Assembly: GCF_001424405.1 (NCBI RefSeq)
Contig: NZ_LMPS01000009.1
Span: 153,955-217,954, forward strand
From: Dyadobacter sp. Leaf189
GTDB taxonomy: Bacteria; Bacteroidota; Bacteroidia; Cytophagales; Spirosomataceae
Length of the DNA: 64,000 nt
Reading direction: 5' to 3'
The notes under the pieces were generated by a model. It had not been told where the DNA came from and made no database searches. It saw nothing but the letters and a program-made list of their open reading frames with translations. Position 1 is the first letter of the stretch. Each line of letters starts with the position of its first letter. Position numbers and translations under genes: made by a program. Positions 32,326-41,899 of this stretch are shown here, piece after piece.

Positions 32326-33825
32326 TTAAATTTTTGTTTCAACCAATTCTTCCTCTACTACTTCGGCCAGCGCTGCCGGTGCATCTTCCTTGCCATCATT
32401 ATTATTGATCTGGCTCGTAAAAGGCTCTTCTTTAAAGCCCAGAATCCGAAGCATTGAATCGCTGTTTTGTTCTTCTGCGAAAACACGCGTTGTAATCTTG
32501 CCGTCTTCATCCTTATCCACCAAAACGTGTTTTGGCGCCGGGATCAGGCAGTGCTGGATTCCGCCGTAGCCTCCCAGAGATTCCTGGTAAGCGCCGGTAT
32601 GGAAAAATCCGATGTATTGTTTTTCGGTTTCTTCTTCAAAAATCGGCATGTACAGATCGGCGCTGTGCATTTCACTGTTGTAGAAATCCTGCGAGTCACA
32701 AGTCAGTCCGCCGAGGTTCACCTTCTGGTACGGACTGTCCCAGTTGTTGATCGGGAGCATGATATACTTCTGGTTCATACCCCACGAATCTGGTAGCTGA
32801 GTGATGAATGATCCATTGATCATGTACCAAAGCTCTTTATCGTTTTGCAGCTTTTTGTCGATGATTTCATAAATCACCGCGCCACTCTCGCCTACTGTAT
32901 AGCTTCCGAATTCCGTAAATATATGCGGAACGGGAACGTTGTTCTTGTTGCAGATCCACTGGATGTTTTCAATGATCTCGTCGATCATCTGCTGATAATC
33001 GTAGTTGGATTGCAGGGAAGTCTGAATAGGTAACCCGCCGCCGATATCGATAGAATCAAGCTCAGGGCAGATTTTCTGCATTTCGCAGTATTTGAACATA
33101 AACCGGGTAAGCTCACTCCAGTAGTATGCACTATCCTTGATACCTGTGTTGATAAAGAAGTGCAGCATTTTGAGCTTAAACCGTGGGTTTGGCTCGATCT
33201 TCTCTTTATATAGCTGCTGCACATCGTGGTAACGGATACCCAGACGCGAAGTATAGAATGCAAAATTTGGCTCTTCATCCGTAGCAATGCGCATTCCGAA
33301 ATTCACAACATCCGCAGTAACCTGCTGCTCATAAGATTCGATTTCTTTGAGGTTATCCAGAATAGGGATCACATTGAAGCCTTCATTGATAAGCTCGCTC
33401 AGATACTGCGTGTAGCGCGGTAGCTTGTAACCGTTAGCGAGAATATAGGTACTTTTAGTAACCTTTCCGCGGCGGTACAATTCCCGGATAATGGGAATAT
33501 CAAAAGCGGATGAAGTTTCTATGTGAATGTTGTGTTTCAAAGCCTCTTCCAGTACAAAACTGAAATGTGAAGACTTGGTACAATAGCAGTAGGTGTAAGT
33601 TCCTTTGTAATTGTGCCGCTTGAAAGCATTCCGGAAAAACATATTCGCATTTTCGATATGCTCCCCGATTTTAGGTAAATAATTTATTTTAAGAGGCGTA
33701 CCGTGCTCCCTGATGATATCCATCAGAGGTACATTGTTGAACAGCAATTCGTTATTATCAACGTTGAACTCCATGGTCGGAAACTCGAACGTCTGCTCAA
33801 TAAGATCAATGTAGCTGCTTTTCAT
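32326..33825 (-). CDS. speA: Arginine decarboxylase-like PLP enzyme (alanine-racemase fold)
   Basis: 499 residues. The PLP lysine lies in TYTYCYCTKSSHFSF near the N terminus, as in fold-type III Orn/DAP/Arg decarboxylases. Later motifs are HFFINTGIKDS, SIDIGGGLPI (phosphate-binding glycines) and TEFGSYTVGESG. The annotation for this Bacteroidota group is biosynthetic arginine decarboxylase, giving agmatine for polyamines. It is shorter than E. coli SpeA (about 630 residues), so carboxynorspermidine or another basic amino acid decarboxylase remains possible. The C-terminal tail (EDAPAALAEVVEEELVE) is acidic and variable. Confidence 0.78.
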   Translation of the reverse strand: MKSSYIDLIEQTFEFPTMEFNVDNNELLFNNVPLMDIIREHGTPLKINYLPKIGEHIENANMFFRNAFKRHNYKGTYTYCYCTKSSHFSFVLEEALKHNIHIETSSAFDIPIIRELYRRGKVTKSTYILANGYKLPRYTQYLSELINEGFNVIPILDNLKEIESYEQQVTADVVNFGMRIATDEEPNFAFYTSRLGIRYHDVQQLYKEKIEPNPRFKLKMLHFFINTGIKDSAYYWSELTRFMFKYCEMQKICPELDSIDIGGGLPIQTSLQSNYDYQQMIDEIIENIQWICNKNNVPVPHIFTEFGSYTVGESGAVIYEIIDKKLQNDKELWYMINGSFITQLPDSWGMNQKYIMLPINNWDSPYQKVNLGGLTCDSQDFYNSEMHSADLYMPIFEEETEKQYIGFFHTGAYQESLGGYGGIQHCLIPAPKHVLVDKDEDGKITTRVFAEEQNSDSMLRILGFKEEPFTSQINNNDGKEDAPAALAEVVEEELVETKI

Positions 33826-34367
33826 TATTTGCTTTGTCGCGGTTGTAATGAATGAATTGTAAGTAAAAAAGGAACAAAAAGACCCGAAATTTGGCCAGAA
33901 TATATCTCATATGCAAACATTGAACGGGCTGAAATCATTCATTTCTTCACCTATTTATCGGTCGATTCAATCGGTTCATCCTTCAAATACCCCGCTTGAT
34001 TATTTTTCAATTGATCCTGCTGCATTGCTGTGCCTATTTTTAGTCTGTTGAAAGATCAAAACAGGATCAAACCTTCACACGTAGTTACACCGGCTTGTCG
34101 CAATCCGCAATAGAATTTATTTAAATAGTACAAATAAATTATTGTTAAGATTTCACCGGCAAAAACGTGAGTGCAGGAGGTTGCCCAGGTTTTTTAACAC
34201 TTAAAAAAAAAGAAGACTGGCTAAATAGCTGATTTCAGATGCATTGCGGAGATCGTTGAGCAACTTGTTCCAGGAAAACCGGCTATTATCAGGCAAAAAA
34301 TTAGAAAACTTTAAAAATACCCGGAGTTTCCTTAGTTTTTATCATTCGAATATTTCAAATTTGAACC
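33826..34367. other. Divergent intergenic region, 542 bp
   Basis: This AT-rich stretch separates speA (minus) from the TetR regulator gene (plus) and must contain both promoters. No convincing TAnnTTTG element was found on either strand. A 46-codon plus-strand frame at 33911-34051 has no recognisable features. The only clear structure is the palindrome immediately before the regulator start, listed separately. Confidence 0.5.
34354..34365. promoter_or_regulatory. 12-bp palindrome, candidate TetR operator
   Basis: TTCAAATTTGAA is a perfect palindrome that ends 2 bp before the GTG start of the TetR-family regulator. Its position would block transcription or translation initiation of the efflux operon. 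The assignment as operator is inferred from position only. Confidence 0.35.
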
Positions 34368-34994
34368 GTGAAAGATCGAATTATAAAATCAGCATTAAAT
34401 CTGTTCTGGCGCTATGGGATCAAGAGCGTCACAATGGATGATATTGCCAGAGACCTGGGGATTTCGAAAAGGACCATTTACCAGCATTATTCGGACAAGG
34501 AAGCGATTTTGGCCCTTGTAATACAGGAAGAGCTCAACTCCCAGCAATGCGAGCTGGAAAAGCTCGATGAGCGGGCCGAAAATCCTATCGAACAGTTGAT
34601 TTATTCTTCTGTACAAATGCGCGAGACCATGGCGAACATGAACCCGACCTTCCTGTACGACCTTAAAAAGTATTATCCTGATGCATGGGGCCTATTTCAA
34701 ACATACAAACATGAATATATCATCAAAAGCCTCCGCGACAATCTGCTCAAAGGGATCGAGCTGGGATTGTACCGACCGGAAATCGACGTGGATATCCTCG
34801 CATTGTTGCGCGTCGAACAGGTTGTGATGGGTTTCGACCCGACCATTTTCCCGCCCCGGAAATTCGATATGATGCAGATCCAGATGCAGTTTCTGCTGCA
34901 CTTTCTGAGGGGGGTTTTATCCGAAAAAGGATTTGAATTTTACAACACCATAAAAGATAAATCAGCACTTGAAATTAACATCCATGAAAAATAA
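34368..34994 (+). CDS. TetR/AcrR family transcriptional regulator
   Basis: 208 residues from a GTG start. The N-terminal helix-turn-helix reads ALNLFWRYGIKSVTMDDIARDLGISKRTIYQHYSDKEAIL without gaps, typical of TetR. The C-terminal ligand-binding domain is family-variable. It leads an operon with TolC, membrane-fusion and RND genes and most likely represses it until a pump substrate binds. The stop overlaps the chosen start of the TolC-like gene by 11 bp. GTG 34368 is preferred because it gives the complete first helix. Confidence 0.9.
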   Translation: MKDRIIKSALNLFWRYGIKSVTMDDIARDLGISKRTIYQHYSDKEAILALVIQEELNSQQCELEKLDERAENPIEQLIYSSVQMRETMANMNPTFLYDLKKYYPDAWGLFQTYKHEYIIKSLRDNLLKGIELGLYRPEIDVDILALLRVEQVVMGFDPTIFPPRKFDMMQIQMQFLLHFLRGVLSEKGFEFYNTIKDKSALEINIHEK

Positions 34995-36351
34995 CATTAC
35001 AATACGTGGCAGTCTCGCACTGCTGGCCGTTTTGCTAAGTTTCGCCTCCATACGCGCACAAGACGGCGGCTACTCGCTCGAACAGGCCGTCGACTATGCG
35101 ATCAAGCACAACCTGAATATTAAGAATGCACAACTGGATGCGACTTCCGCAGAAGCCCGCATTGGTGAAATCAGGGCAGCAGGTTTGCCTCAGGTAAGTG
35201 CGGCCGTGTCGGTGACAAACAACATTATTATCCCCAGGTTTTTCCTTCCGGCAAATGCATTCGATCCCACTGCTCCTGCCGACGCGCCGCCGGCTGCGGT
35301 TGAGTTTGGTATCCCCTGGCAAGGTTCGGCCTCTGCCAATTTGAACCAGCTCATTTTTAACGGTTCCTACTTTATTGGTCTGAAAGCAGCAGCAACTTAT
35401 CGCGAGCTGGCGCAGAAATCGACGACTTCGTCGAAAGTGCAGGTAGCGGAAGCAGTTACAAAAGCTTACTACTCAGCGCAGGTTGCCGAAGAGCGCGCGA
35501 AGCTGCTTGACCTGAATATTTCGCGTGTTGATTCATTGATGCGTGAAACCAAGGCGATGAATGCAAGCGGCTTTGTTGAGCTTCTGGATGTAAACAGGCT
35601 GGAAGTGCAGATCAACAACCTGCAAACCGAACGTCAGAAAGTTCAGAACCTTATCGAGCTCAGCTACGCACTCCTGAAATACCAGATGGGAATGCCTGCC
35701 AACGAGCCGATCAACCTGACAGATGATATCAATGCAGTGAATGTGGACTCGCTCAGGACAGCGACTGTGGGTTCTGACCTGAGTTATGAAAACCGCATTG
35801 AATACTCGCTGTTAAGTACTCAGGAAAAGTTAGCCGGCCTCGACCTGCGCAATGTCCGCAGCGGGTACCTTCCAAGCTTGTCGGCTTCGCTCGGTTATGG
35901 ATATAATGCGGGTTACGACAAGTTTGCACATTTATTTTCCCGCAACTGGTTCAACAATATGGTGTTAACCGTAAACCTTAACGTCCCGATTTTCGACGGT
36001 TTTTCCAAAAGATACCAGATCAACCAGAAAAAGATCGCGATTGACAAGGTTAAGAACAGCCAGACTTTGCTGAAACAATCGATTGATCTCGAAAACAACC
36101 AGGCGGGGATCAACATCAAGAATGCATTTGCAACGCTCGAAACGCAGAAGCGCAACCTGACACTTGCAGAGGAAATTGTGCGCGTTTCCAAAATCAAATA
36201 CAAAGAAGGCGTAGGCTCAAATATAGAGGTAATCAATGCAGAATCTTCGCTGAAAGAAGCGCAGACCAATTACTTCACAGCACTCTACGATCTGATGATC
36301 GCCAAAGTTGATCTGAGCAGAGCCAAAGGAGAACTTTATACAGAGAAATGA
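34984..36351 (+). CDS. TolC family outer-membrane efflux protein
   Basis: 455 residues from ATG 34984; an ATG five codons earlier is also in frame. The signal peptide ends at SFASIRAQ. The protein has the two-repeat helical pattern of TolC: YSLEQAVDYAIKHNLNIKNAQ near the start and a matching FATLETQKRNLTLAEEIVRVSKIKYKEGVGSN in the second half. It forms the outer-membrane channel of the tripartite pump made with the next two genes. The start overlaps the regulator's last codons, indicating coupling. Confidence 0.92.
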   Translation: MKNNITIRGSLALLAVLLSFASIRAQDGGYSLEQAVDYAIKHNLNIKNAQLDATSAEARIGEIRAAGLPQVSAAVSVTNNIIIPRFFLPANAFDPTAPADAPPAAVEFGIPWQGSASANLNQLIFNGSYFIGLKAAATYRELAQKSTTSSKVQVAEAVTKAYYSAQVAEERAKLLDLNISRVDSLMRETKAMNASGFVELLDVNRLEVQINNLQTERQKVQNLIELSYALLKYQMGMPANEPINLTDDINAVNVDSLRTATVGSDLSYENRIEYSLLSTQEKLAGLDLRNVRSGYLPSLSASLGYGYNAGYDKFAHLFSRNWFNNMVLTVNLNVPIFDGFSKRYQINQKKIAIDKVKNSQTLLKQSIDLENNQAGINIKNAFATLETQKRNLTLAEEIVRVSKIKYKEGVGSNIEVINAESSLKEAQTNYFTALYDLMIAKVDLSRAKGELYTEK

Positions 36352-36401
36352 GCATCACATTAACACCGAAACAAAATTTGAAACTGCTATTTACCTATAT
36401 C

Positions 36402-37535
36402 ATGAAAAAAAATATTCTATTAATAACAGCCATGACAATCCTGCTGGCAGCATGCGGGGGCGAAAAGAAAGAAGGCCTGGAAGGTAAGAAAGAAGAGCTT
36501 GCGAAGCTGAAAGCAGAGCAGGTTGAGAACGAGAAAAAGATCAAAGCGCTTGAAAGCGAGATCACGAAACTGGATCCGAAAAAAGCGGCAGAGCCAAAAG
36601 TGAAGCCGGTATCCATTGACACATTGACGCCTGAAACTTTCCGTCACTACGTAGAGCTGCAGGGTACTGTTGATGCAAAAAACAATGTAATGGTAACCCC
36701 GAAATCGGGCGGCGCAGTGACTGCGATGTACGTAAAAGAAGGCGATTTTGTGAAAGCAGGAAGCATTATCGGCAAGGTTGACAACAGCCTGCTGCTTGAA
36801 TCGGTGGAAGAGCTGAAAACCCAACTGAGCCTTGCCAACACGCTTTATGAAAAGCAAAGAAACCTTTGGGACCAAAAAATAGGTACCGAACTGCAATACC
36901 TGCAGGCGAAGAATAACAAGGAATCCCTTGAAAGGAGAATGAGCACGCTGAATGCACAGCTGTCACAAACCAACATCGTATCGCCAATGGCGGGTGTGGT
37001 AGATATGGTGAATGTAAAGGTTGGCGAAATGGCTTCTCCGGGAATGGGCGTGGTTCGCATTGTTAACCTGAGCAACCTGAAAGTATCTGCCAAAGTATCT
37101 GATACCTACGCGGCCAGTGTAAAAAAAGGCGACGAGGTGATCGTGAAATTTCCTGATCTGGATAAAGAATACAAAGCCAAGGTTTCATTTGTGAGCACTG
37201 CTGTGGACCCGCTTTCCAGAACATTTACGATCGAAGCAAACCTGCCTTCTGACAAAAGCATCAAACCCAATATGATGGCCAATGTACAGATCAACGATGC
37301 TACCAGCAAAAATGCATTGGCGGTTGACCAGAACTTCGTGCAAAGCACAGAAAAAGGTAACGTTGTGTATGTAGCGGTAACTGAGGGCAACAAGAAGATT
37401 GCCAAAGCACGTGAGGTTAAAACCGGTTTGAGCTACAATGGGAAAATCGAAATCCTGTCAGGACTTTCCGCAGGTGATCAGCTGATTACATTGGGCTACC
37501 AGGAGGTTTCCGACGGACAGCCGATTAGTTACTAA
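36402..37535 (+). CDS. RND efflux periplasmic adaptor (membrane fusion protein), lipoprotein
   Basis: 377 residues from ATG 36402. The lipoprotein signal MKKNILLITAMTILLAAC gives a lipidated cysteine at residue 18. A long charged helix (residues 25-60) is followed by the split lipoyl domain (VELQGTVDAKNNVMVTPKSGGAV, later TNIVSPMAGVVDMVNVKVG), a hairpin and a beta-barrel domain. It links the RND permease to the TolC channel. An upstream in-frame ATG at 36348 overlaps the TolC gene but would place 18 polar residues before the signal peptide. Confidence 0.92.
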   Translation: MKKNILLITAMTILLAACGGEKKEGLEGKKEELAKLKAEQVENEKKIKALESEITKLDPKKAAEPKVKPVSIDTLTPETFRHYVELQGTVDAKNNVMVTPKSGGAVTAMYVKEGDFVKAGSIIGKVDNSLLLESVEELKTQLSLANTLYEKQRNLWDQKIGTELQYLQAKNNKESLERRMSTLNAQLSQTNIVSPMAGVVDMVNVKVGEMASPGMGVVRIVNLSNLKVSAKVSDTYAASVKKGDEVIVKFPDLDKEYKAKVSFVSTAVDPLSRTFTIEANLPSDKSIKPNMMANVQINDATSKNALAVDQNFVQSTEKGNVVYVAVTEGNKKIAKAREVKTGLSYNGKIEILSGLSAGDQLITLGYQEVSDGQPISY

Positions 37536-37598
37536 AATGCAGAATGACGGCCGTTAGGTCATTTGTAGTCAGGGATTGTCATTAAGTGCACAATTCAG

Positions 37599-37630
37599 TC
37601 ATTCACTCATTCAGTCATTGAGTCATTCAA
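37599..37630 (+). repeat. Octanucleotide tandem repeat upstream of the RND permease
   Basis: Four consecutive 8-bp units TCATTCAC, TCATTCAG, TCATTGAG and TCATTCAA end 10 bp before the permease ATG at 37641. Two further GTCATT copies lie slightly upstream. The sequence shares the GTCATT core with the 3.6-kb repeat. Copy number changes could alter spacing in the operon. Confidence 0.65.
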
Positions 37631-37640
37631 AATTGATCAC

Positions 37641-40600
37641 ATGAAATTTAGCGAATATAAAACCCTTGGGTTCACCAACTGGTGCGTAGAGAACAGGACT
37701 ACGATCTACATCTTTACGTTCATTATTACGTTGGCCGGGTTTATGGTTTATAATAACCTGCCCAAAGAACAATTCCCGGATATCAAGATCCCCCAGATCT
37801 ATATCAACACCGTCTACTTCGGTACTGCACCTGCGGATATCGAAAACACGATCAACAAACCCATTGAAAAGCAGCTGAAATCGCTGAGCGGGGTTAAAAA
37901 GATCAAGTCCAACGCATTGCAGGACGTATCCGTAATCCTGGTGGAATTTACCCCGGATGTTGCGGTTGAAGTTGCCTTGCAAAGAGTCCGCGATGCGGTG
38001 GATAAGGCGAAGACCGACTTACCCCAAAACCTCGACTCAGGCCCCACAGCTCAGGATGTGAACTTCTCAGAGTTCCCGATCATGAACGTGAACATTGCAG
38101 GTAACTACTCGCTGAAACAACTTAAACAATACGCAGAAGATTTGCAAGATGGCATTGAAGCACTGCCTGAAATTACCCGCGTGGATATCCTCGGCGCATT
38201 GAACCGCGAGATTCAGATCAATGTAAACCTGGACCGGATGAAGTCAACCGGACTTACCTTTTACGACATTCAAACTGCTGTTCAGGGTGAAAACATCAAC
38301 GTTTCAGGCGGTGAGCTGAATGTTGACGGTGTAAGAAGAACTTTGCGTGTAAAAGGCGAGTACACCAATGTTGCCGATATGGCAAATATCCGCATTCGTA
38401 CCGCAACTGGCGCGACGATCCGACTGGGCGATGTTGCCGATGTGAAAGATGATTTTGAAGAACAGCAGGATTTCGCACGTTTGGCCAACAAGTCTGTAAT
38501 TACATTGAACGTGATCAAACGGTCAGGAGAAAACCTGGTGGACGCAGCGGACAAAATTGAAGCGACAATCGCAGACTATAAGGAAAACCGCTTCCCGCAG
38601 GGATTGGATATCAATATTACTGCTGACCAGTCCATTCAGACAAGAGCTGACCTGCACGATCTGATCAACACCGTTGTACTCGGGTTTATTTTCGTGGTAA
38701 TGGTTTTGATGTTCTTTATGGGTGTGCGCGACGCGATTTTCGTCGGCTTGTCAGTGCCGCTTTCCGCACTCGTTGCATTCGTAATGATGCCGATTATCGG
38801 CCCGATGGTAGGTACCGAATTTACATTGAACACGATCGTACTGTTCGCGTTTTTGCTGGGGATCGGTCTGGTGGTGGATGATGCAATTGTGGTAATTGAA
38901 AATACGCACCGCCTTTTTAATCAACATAAAGACTGGACGATCCAGCAGGCTGTGAAGGCGGCTGCAGGCGAGGTATTTATCCCGGTTCTTTCAGGTACGC
39001 TGACTACGATTGCGCCATTCTTCCCGCTGCTTTTCTGGACAGGTATAGTCGGGGAATTCATGAAATTCATGCCGCTCACGCTGATTATCACGCTAGGCGC
39101 ATCGCTTTTTGTCGCTTACGTGATGAACCCGGTATTCGCGGTATCATTCATGGGCCGCCACGATGATGAGAAAGAGGCACACGATACCAGCTTCAAAGCC
39201 ATTCGCAGGCCTGTGATCATTCTGGCAGTAGCCGCAGCGATAGGTTACGTCATTGACCGCGGGCTTGGTAACTTCCTGGTGTTCATCCTGGTGCTATGGA
39301 TGTTCAACCACTACATTCTGACACCAAGAGTGCTTGTTCCATTCCAGGACCGTTTGCTACCTGCATTGAAAAACAATTACCGCAAATTCATTGACTGGCT
39401 GCTGCACGGCTGGCGGCCTGTCATTGCGATTGTTACGATGCTGGTCATGCTGGTGGCTACATTCATCATCACCGGTATAGCGCAGCCTAAGGTATTGTTC
39501 TTCCCAAGCGGCGATCCGGATTATGTATATGTATATAACAAAATGCCGATCGGAACAGACGCCCGGGTAACCGACTCTGTTACCAAAATCATTGAAAAAC
39601 GTGTTTTTGATGTTTTGGAGAAAGAGAAAGCAATGGATATGGTTAACTCGGTCATTGCCAACGTTGGTAAAAATGCCGGTGATCCGTACAACCCCGATCG
39701 TGCTGCGACGCCGCATAAATCGAAAGTGACCGTTGCATTTGTTTACGGAACCGAGCGTGGCGGAAGATCTTCCGAAGCTATTCTTCGCAAAATCCGTGAG
39801 GCAGTTACAGGTATCCCGGGCGCCGAAATTTCGGTGGAACGGGAAGCAGTAGGACCGCCAACCGGTAAGCCGATCTCCATTGAAATTTCAGGAGATGAAT
39901 TTGACGAACTGCAAAAACTCGAAAAAAGCGTGATGCAGCGCGTTCAGCAATCGGGAATTGAAGGAATTGACCAGCTCCGTTCTGACCTGGTAACCAACAA
40001 GCCTGAAATTGTAATTGATATCGATCGTGAAAAAGCGCAGCGCGAAGGTATCAGCTCGCAGCAGATCGCCCTGGCAGTACGTACCGCATTGTTCGGTCTG
40101 GAAGTTTCGAAATTCCGTGACGATAAAGATGAATATCCAATCATGGTAAGGTTGAACAAAGACGATCGGGAACAAATTGAGAAGCTGCTCAGTCTGAATG
40201 TGGTTTACCGGGATATGAATATGGGAGGTGCATTGCGTCAGGTTCCGATTACCTCGGTTGCCAATATCCACTACTCGACTACGTTCAGCCAGATCAACCG
40301 CCAGGACCAGCGGCGGATCGTAACCCTGGGCTCCGATGTTTTGCCGGGGTATAATGCCAATGAAATCGTTGCGCAGATCCAGACGCTTATCGAAGATATG
40401 GAGGTACCAAACGGATATACGATTAAAATGGGAGGAGAGCAGGAAGAGCAAGCTGAATCTATGGCTTTCCTTGGAACTGCATTCGGGGCGGCGATCTTGC
40501 TCATTTACCTGATCCTTGCGACGCAGTTTAACTCGGTTGTCAAACCATTCATTATCTTCTTCACGATTGTTCTTTCACTGATTGGGGTATTGCTGGGTTT

Positions 40601-41072
40601 TGTGATTTTCAACAAAGACTTCTCCGTGATCATGTCCGGTGTGGGTATCATCGCATTGGCAGGTATTGTGGTAAAAAATGGTATCCTTCTGATCGAGTTT
40701 ATCGAAGAGCTGCGTGGCAGGGGTTACCCGATGCGCGAAGCAATTATTGAGGGTGGCGCAATCCGCCTGACTCCGGTACTACTTACTGCTTCGGCCGCTG
40801 TATTAGGGCTTGTGCCGCTCGCATTGGGCATTACGGTCGACTTTGTTGGTCTGTTCCGCAACCTGGAACCCGACCTGGTTATCGGCGGACCGAGCTCAAT
40901 CTTCTGGAACATCCTGGCGTGGACGATCATTTTCGGTCTTACATTCTCAACGGTACTGACACTGATCCTTGTACCCTGTATGTATTATGTCAATGAAAGA
41001 GTACGGGAAAAGTGGTTCAGAAAAGAGAAGCCGGAAGTGGTGAACCCGAACTGGCAGAATGAGACGATTTAG
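37641..41072 (+). CDS. RND-family efflux permease (AcrB/MMPL type)
   Basis: 1143 residues with the classical 12-helix RND layout and two large periplasmic loops. The first segment is NRTTIYIFTFIITLAGFMVYNNLPKEQFPDI; TM4 contains GIGLVVDDAIVVIENTHR with the proton-relay aspartates; a second set of helices begins at IDWLLHGWRPVIAI. It drives drug or metabolite export by proton antiport with the adaptor and TolC-like protein encoded before it. It differs from many RND pumps by a low-complexity insert around residues 510-560 with extra hydrophobic segments. The substrate is unknown. Confidence 0.93.
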   Translation: MKFSEYKTLGFTNWCVENRTTIYIFTFIITLAGFMVYNNLPKEQFPDIKIPQIYINTVYFGTAPADIENTINKPIEKQLKSLSGVKKIKSNALQDVSVILVEFTPDVAVEVALQRVRDAVDKAKTDLPQNLDSGPTAQDVNFSEFPIMNVNIAGNYSLKQLKQYAEDLQDGIEALPEITRVDILGALNREIQINVNLDRMKSTGLTFYDIQTAVQGENINVSGGELNVDGVRRTLRVKGEYTNVADMANIRIRTATGATIRLGDVADVKDDFEEQQDFARLANKSVITLNVIKRSGENLVDAADKIEATIADYKENRFPQGLDINITADQSIQTRADLHDLINTVVLGFIFVVMVLMFFMGVRDAIFVGLSVPLSALVAFVMMPIIGPMVGTEFTLNTIVLFAFLLGIGLVVDDAIVVIENTHRLFNQHKDWTIQQAVKAAAGEVFIPVLSGTLTTIAPFFPLLFWTGIVGEFMKFMPLTLIITLGASLFVAYVMNPVFAVSFMGRHDDEKEAHDTSFKAIRRPVIILAVAAAIGYVIDRGLGNFLVFILVLWMFNHYILTPRVLVPFQDRLLPALKNNYRKFIDWLLHGWRPVIAIVTMLVMLVATFIITGIAQPKVLFFPSGDPDYVYVYNKMPIGTDARVTDSVTKIIEKRVFDVLEKEKAMDMVNSVIANVGKNAGDPYNPDRAATPHKSKVTVAFVYGTERGGRSSEAILRKIREAVTGIPGAEISVEREAVGPPTGKPISIEISGDEFDELQKLEKSVMQRVQQSGIEGIDQLRSDLVTNKPEIVIDIDREKAQREGISSQQIALAVRTALFGLEVSKFRDDKDEYPIMVRLNKDDREQIEKLLSLNVVYRDMNMGGALRQVPITSVANIHYSTTFSQINRQDQRRIVTLGSDVLPGYNANEIVAQIQTLIEDMEVPNGYTIKMGGEQEEQAESMAFLGTAFGAAILLIYLILATQFNSVVKPFIIFFTIVLSLIGVLLGFVIFNKDFSVIMSGVGIIALAGIVVKNGILLIEFIEELRGRGYPMREAIIEGGAIRLTPVLLTASAAVLGLVPLALGITVDFVGLFRNLEPDLVIGGPSSIFWNILAWTIIFGLTFSTVLTLILVPCMYYVNERVREKWFRKEKPEVVNPNWQNETI

Positions 41073-41140
41073 AAATTTTAAAAAAATGCTGCCTGTTTCA
41101 ATTTTCTTCAAATTGGAATAGGCAGTATTCCAAAAATTCC

Positions 41141-41148
41141 TAGATTTG
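41141..41148 (+). promoter_or_regulatory. Putative -7 box of the tRNA-Pro gene
   Basis: TAGATTTG matches TAnnTTTG 44 bp before the mature tRNA 5' end. A TTG at 41113 is too far upstream to be a convincing -33 element. Confidence 0.45.
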
Positions 41149-41192
41149 CAACCCCAAAGAGTTCGGGAACTGAGTTACTCAGTAAGTAATCT

Positions 41193-41266
41193 CGGGATGT
41201 AGCGCAGCCCGGTAGCGCACTAGCATGGGGTGCTAGGGGTCGCAAGTTCGAATCTTGTCATCCCGA
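41193..41266 (+). tRNA. tRNA-Pro, anticodon GGG
   Basis: The cloverleaf is complete: acceptor stem CGGGATG (41193-41199) with CATCCCG (41259-41265) and discriminator A; anticodon stem CTAGC/GCTAG with loop ATGGGGT, giving anticodon GGG at 41227-41229, which reads CCC/CCU; and a T arm with GTTCGAAT. CCA is not encoded. A strong terminator follows directly. Confidence 0.95.
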
Positions 41267-41269
41267 CAA

Positions 41270-41297
41270 GGCCTGGTCGAAAGACCGGGCTTTTTTG
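41270..41297 (+). terminator. Rho-independent terminator of the tRNA gene
   Basis: GCCTGGTC (41271-41278), a GAAA tetraloop (41279-41282) and GACCGGGC (41283-41290), followed by TTTTTT, form an 8-bp stem with one G-T pair. It starts 4 nt after the tRNA 3' end. Confidence 0.9.
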
Positions 41298-41458
41298 GTT
41301 TTAGAGTGAATTGACACCAGCTCATTGAGTTTTTGTTGGCAATACGAGCCAGAAGATCTGAATCTGACTATTTCAAGTGGTTACAGTTGGACTTCTGCCG
41401 ACAAAATCATAGATTTCAGCCTTGTATTGCAATATTTAGATACTAAACACACTTAATA

Positions 41459-41899
41459 ATGCTCTTTGACCCGCCCAAATTAGTCTTTCGTCCCATTACC
41501 AAGGAAGACACCTACTCCGTTTGTTTGCTACTCGAACAATTATCTGAATTTCCTGGCGGCGTGGATGCAATTGATTTAGAAGACAGCTGGAACAACTTTT
41601 CCGCACATCCTAATATTTACGGAGTGGTGGGAATTGCCGACGACAAGATCGCCTGCTACGGGAGTGTAATCATTGAATATAAAATCCGGGGCGGAAGGTC
41701 GGGCCATATTGAAGATATCGTTGTAGATCACCAATATCGGCGAAAAGGGTTCGGAGAGCTGTTGATATCACATCTTGTCAGTTACTGCGAAACGGCCGGA
41801 TGCTACAAAGTAATTCTCGATTGCTATGAAGAAACGGTCCCGTTTTATAATAAGCTTCATTTCAAGGAAACTCATTTTGGAATGTCAAGATATTTGTGA
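41459..41899 (+). CDS. GNAT N-acetyltransferase resembling eukaryotic GNA1
   Basis: 146 residues, single GNAT domain. The acetyl-CoA-binding region is VVDHQYRRKGFGELLISHL, and the C-terminal half reads GCYKVILDCYEETVPFYNKL. This last block closely recalls eukaryotic glucosamine-6-phosphate N-acetyltransferase (GNA1), where the GCYKV/ILDC and FY.K motifs are characteristic. Bacteria normally use the bifunctional GlmU instead. It lies 207 bp before a dTDP-amino-sugar cluster, so acetylation of an amino sugar (GlcN-6-P, or a WecD-like role on dTDP-Fuc4N) is plausible. The GNAT call is firm, the substrate inferred. Confidence 0.82.
   Translation: MLFDPPKLVFRPITKEDTYSVCLLLEQLSEFPGGVDAIDLEDSWNNFSAHPNIYGVVGIADDKIACYGSVIIEYKIRGGRSGHIEDIVVDHQYRRKGFGELLISHLVSYCETAGCYKVILDCYEETVPFYNKLHFKETHFGMSRYL

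Noticed and set aside
33911..34051. 46-codon plus-strand frame in the speA-TetR gap
   Set aside because: No signal peptide, membrane helix or family feature; chance frame in AT-rich intergenic DNA.
34244..34441. 65-codon frame overlapping the TetR start
   Set aside because: Runs into the TetR gene in another frame and has no recognisable feature.
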